Assembly: GCA_017303905.1 (NCBI GenBank) | Contig: JAFLBH010000002.1 | Span: 1 to 64,000 of the forward strand | Origin: Bacteroidota bacterium | GTDB lineage: Bacteria > Bacteroidota > Bacteroidia > B-17B0 > Aurantibacillaceae | Direction of reading: 5' to 3' | Length of the DNA stretch: 64,000 nucleotides | Part shown: positions 62,226-64,000 of the stretch, one piece after another | Layout of the letters: every line of letters begins with the position of its first letter | Numbering within the stretch: position 1 is the first letter of the stretch | Program-made: the position numbers and the translations under genes | The notes under the pieces: model-generated | What the model saw: the letters and a program-made list of their open reading frames with translations, nothing else | The model's database searches: none | Told to the model about the DNA's origin: nothing

Positions 62226-62241
62226 ATATCCTTTATTTATT
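62226..62241. promoter_or_regulatory. Candidate Rrf2/NsrR operator, copy 1
   Basis: The 16-mer ATATCCTTTATTTATT (minus strand AATAAATAAAGGATAT) lies upstream of the stress operon and is identical to the copy at 62735-62750 upstream of the Rrf2 gene. The shared context suggests a common regulator. Confidence 0.65.
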
Positions 62242-62250
62242 CAAATTTTT

Positions 62251-62685
62251 TTATCGATGTAAAAATGTTAAGCCCTTTTCAAGCTCTTTTGATAGTTCAT
62301 AAATGCTTGTCGTTTCAAGCATATGTCTTAATTCATCACGCACTTTTTTAAATTTATGATGAACAGGGCAGGGGCGTTTTTCAGAGCATTCTTTAAAACC
62401 TAAGCCGCAACCTTTATAAATACTATCACCGTCGATAGCCAACACAATTTTACCTATTTTTAATTGGTGCGCCTTTTTCTTTTCTATACTAAATCCACCA
62501 CTTGGACCTTTTACAGAATCAATTATTTCTGCGCGGCTTAATTGTTGTAAGATTTTTGCTGTAAAAGCCTCCGGTGAATCTATCGCAGCTGCAATTTCCT
62601 TAAGGCTAACTCTTTTTCCTAGATTAGATTGCTCGGCAACATAAATCGTGGCTCTAATGGCATATTCGCAGGCTTTTGAAAACAT
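62251..62685 (-). CDS. Rrf2-family transcriptional regulator (NsrR-like)
   Basis: This 144-aa protein has an N-terminal winged helix (MFSKACEYAIRATIYVAEQSNLGKRVSLKEIAAAIDSPEAFTAKILQQLSRAEII) and three Cys in GCGLGFKECSEKRPCPVH that match the Fe-S cluster ligands of NsrR/IscR-type proteins. It probably senses NO or Fe-S status through a bound cluster and controls the operon at 60277-62190 and itself. A shared 16-bp site lies upstream of both. Confidence 0.92.
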   Translation of the reverse strand: MFSKACEYAIRATIYVAEQSNLGKRVSLKEIAAAIDSPEAFTAKILQQLSRAEIIDSVKGPSGGFSIEKKKAHQLKIGKIVLAIDGDSIYKGCGLGFKECSEKRPCPVHHKFKKVRDELRHMLETTSIYELSKELEKGLTFLHR

Positions 62686-62701
62686 TATCTATTTGTTTAC
62701 A

Positions 62702-62733
62702 CAAATGTAATGTGTTTTTATAATTCGGACAAA
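62702..62733 (-). promoter_or_regulatory. Promoter of the Rrf2 regulator gene
   Basis: On the minus strand TTTG (62733-62730) and TACATTTG (62709-62702) are separated by 20 bp, a full Bacteroidota promoter. The 16-bp site 62735-62750 lies right against the -33 box. Confidence 0.75.
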
Positions 62734-62734
62734 A

Positions 62735-62750
62735 ATATCCTTTATTTATT
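62735..62750. promoter_or_regulatory. Candidate Rrf2/NsrR operator, copy 2
   Basis: This 16-mer is identical to 62226-62241. It is adjacent to the -33 box of the Rrf2 promoter, and together with the next bases it shows a GGATAT...GTCC dyad (GGAT and GTCC halves), a size suited to a regulator dimer. Confidence 0.65.
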
Positions 62751-62784
62751 TGTTAAATTGTGTGCATAATGACAAAAATCACTT

Positions 62785-63588
62785 TTAAGGGGTAACAACC
62801 CCGCTGTATTTTTTTAGATAAACCTTTACTGTACCTACTACAATCGGTGTTTCTACTTTTATAGGTAATCTCCTGTCATCGTCTGTTACCCAAACCGTCA
62901 TTTCATCTCCTTCCTTAAAAATGGTTCCGGGGATTAAAGTGGGCTTAAACTTTATGCAATTAAATGTGCCCAGTTCGGTTTTTATAGTTTCTTTTCCTAA
63001 ATAGGTAATCTTTTGTTTAAATACTTCGTTATCGAGTAAAATGCTAATTGGTATTTCATCTTTCACTTTAAAATTATTGTAGTCTAATGCCCGCGCGTAA
63101 TAAATCATACTCATGGGGTCGAAGGTAAGGGACGTAATTTTTAATGTATCAATTTTTAAAGTGGGGCGCTTTTTACTTTTAATGTAACCAATGGCTTTGT
63201 TATTCCGTTGGTCAAAAGTTACATCGTTGTACACCCATTCGCCGCCATCGTTACTGTTTCTGATGTATTTAAATGGGCGAAGCGTAGCAGTATCATTAAA
63301 GGCTTCAAATTTATCGCGCACTTTGTAAAACCAATCCCAGTTTTTTTTACTCCAACCTTCACCGATAAAATGAAACAATGTTTTGTCTTTAACCGTTTCG
63401 TGTTTTACTGAAAAGTTCACATAGCCGGCATTCACCCAAATAACTCCCCAATTGTAAAATACATCGTACTCTAAAACTTCACCTCTGGTAAAGGCTTTAA
63501 TTTTAGGACTGAGATTTTGGGCTTGAAATTTTTTAAATACAAGAAAGACGGTAAAAAATAAAAGAACATATTTTTTCCGACCTTTCAT
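62785..63588 (-). CDS. DUF3108 domain protein
   Basis: This 267-aa protein has a signal peptide (LLFFTVFLVFKKFQAQ) and a beta-rich DUF3108 domain: FTRGEVLEYDVFYNWGVIWVNAGYVNFSV, DKFEAFNDTATLRPFKYIRNSNDGG, and FNCIKFKPTLIPGTIFKEGDEMTVWVTDD. It is periplasmic or outer-membrane-associated with no known activity. It is preceded by 2 bp by the SPFH-family gene and likely shares its transcript. Confidence 0.88.
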   Translation of the reverse strand: MKGRKKYVLLFFTVFLVFKKFQAQNLSPKIKAFTRGEVLEYDVFYNWGVIWVNAGYVNFSVKHETVKDKTLFHFIGEGWSKKNWDWFYKVRDKFEAFNDTATLRPFKYIRNSNDGGEWVYNDVTFDQRNNKAIGYIKSKKRPTLKIDTLKITSLTFDPMSMIYYARALDYNNFKVKDEIPISILLDNEVFKQKITYLGKETIKTELGTFNCIKFKPTLIPGTIFKEGDEMTVWVTDDDRRLPIKVETPIVVGTVKVYLKKYSGVVTP

Positions 63589-63590
63589 TT

Positions 63591-64000
63591 TTATTTAATA
63601 GTTTTTACCGGCTTAACATCTCCGAAAATAATCGACACGTTTTGTTTGTCTTTTATGAGTTCAACTTTTTCTTTTTCAATTTCTAACTGACGTAATTCTA
63701 AATAATCGCTGATGCTCATGCCCATTTGTTGTTTGTAAGCTTCGTCGGCTATGGCTTTGTTGATTTCTGCTTGCTTACGAGATAACTCAGCTTTTGCGCG
63801 CGCTTCTTGTGTTAAAATACTTTGATTTTGCGCAGCGGTTTTTTGTGTTTCCACTAATACTTCATCAGGCGGAGTAGCGGCACCAATGGTTACTTGCATA
63901 ATTTCAACCGGAATCTTTATGGCCTTAAAATAAGTTTCCATGCTTTTATATAATTTTTCATCAATAGCTGTTAAGATTTCACGACTACTAATTAAATCTT
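63591..64000 (-). CDS. SPFH/band-7 (prohibitin-like) protein, C-terminal part (partial)
   Basis: The frame is open to the edge of the window, so only about 136 C-terminal residues are seen. They include DLISSREILTAIDEKLYKS, IPVEIMQVTIGAATPPDEVLVETQKTAAQ, and the long Ala/Glu/Lys helix typical of prohibitin-type SPFH proteins (ARAKAELSRKQAEINKAIADEAYKQQ). These membrane-associated proteins form large ring-like scaffolds. An internal ATG at 63941 is not the true start, because upstream residues continue the domain. Confidence 0.85.
   Translation of the reverse strand, partial: DLISSREILTAIDEKLYKSMETYFKAIKIPVEIMQVTIGAATPPDEVLVETQKTAAQNQSILTQEARAKAELSRKQAEINKAIADEAYKQQMGMSISDYLELRQLEIEKEKVELIKDKQNVSIIFGDVKPVKTIK

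Overview
The window is AT-rich chromosomal DNA from a member of the Bacteroidota, probably a free-living environmental bacterium. The evidence is a TonB receptor paired with a DUF4249 lipoprotein, a GT117/DUF2723 membrane glycosyltransferase, type IX secretion sorting tails, an HYC_CC_PP family protein, almost no Shine-Dalgarno sites, and many promoters of the Bacteroidota form TTTG-N19-21-TAnnTTTG.

Layout. Positions 1-575 hold the end of an rRNA operon (23S 3' end, 5S, terminator) followed by a palindromic intergenic repeat. Positions 759-21931 are mostly ordinary core genes: TonB/DUF4249, a minus-strand run (EamA exporter, YicC, MiaA, MFS, secreted protein), a BtuF-like protein, a GIY-YIG gene between two near-identical hairpins, tRNA-Gln, a GT117/methyltransferase/deacetylase/metal-binding run, a SpoIIE-type phosphatase, pyrG, rimM and tRNA-Ser(GCT).

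An accessory island follows tRNA-Ser, from about 21932 to 60000. A large serine recombinase ends inside the tRNA gene on the opposite strand, followed by small element-type genes and a recurring 11-bp motif that reappears at the far end. The cargo is heavy-metal handling. It comprises a Czc-like divalent-metal pump with a fused outer-membrane channel, a Zn/Cd/Pb P-type ATPase with DUF3703, and a DtxR-family regulator divergent from a di-haem/Rieske/porin set. Next come a secreted multicopper oxidase between two paralogous secreted proteins, and an ArsR-controlled module with an ATP-cone nuclease and a PEGLP-type P-type ATPase. The island ends with a copper/silver block: AraC-HMA regulator, CopA, CopZ, an interrupted CusA, TolC, two CusB-like adaptors, an HMA protein and a MerC-GDCCVxC fusion.

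Positions 60277-62685 are a nitric-oxide/iron-sulphur stress cluster (Ric, truncated haemoglobin, two small membrane proteins, Rrf2 regulator). An identical 16-bp site lies upstream of both the regulator and its neighbouring operon. The window ends with a DUF3108 protein and a partial SPFH/band-7 protein.

The most unusual observations are: the CusA gene split by one in-frame TAA; the ATP-cone nuclease, AAA and SRPBCC genes embedded in a metal operon; three related 'WGNCxxCK...CC' metal-binding proteins; the 27-bp-spaced motif shared by the two ends of the island; and several operator candidates (ArsR palindrome, DtxR dyad, AraC direct repeats, Rrf2 16-mer).
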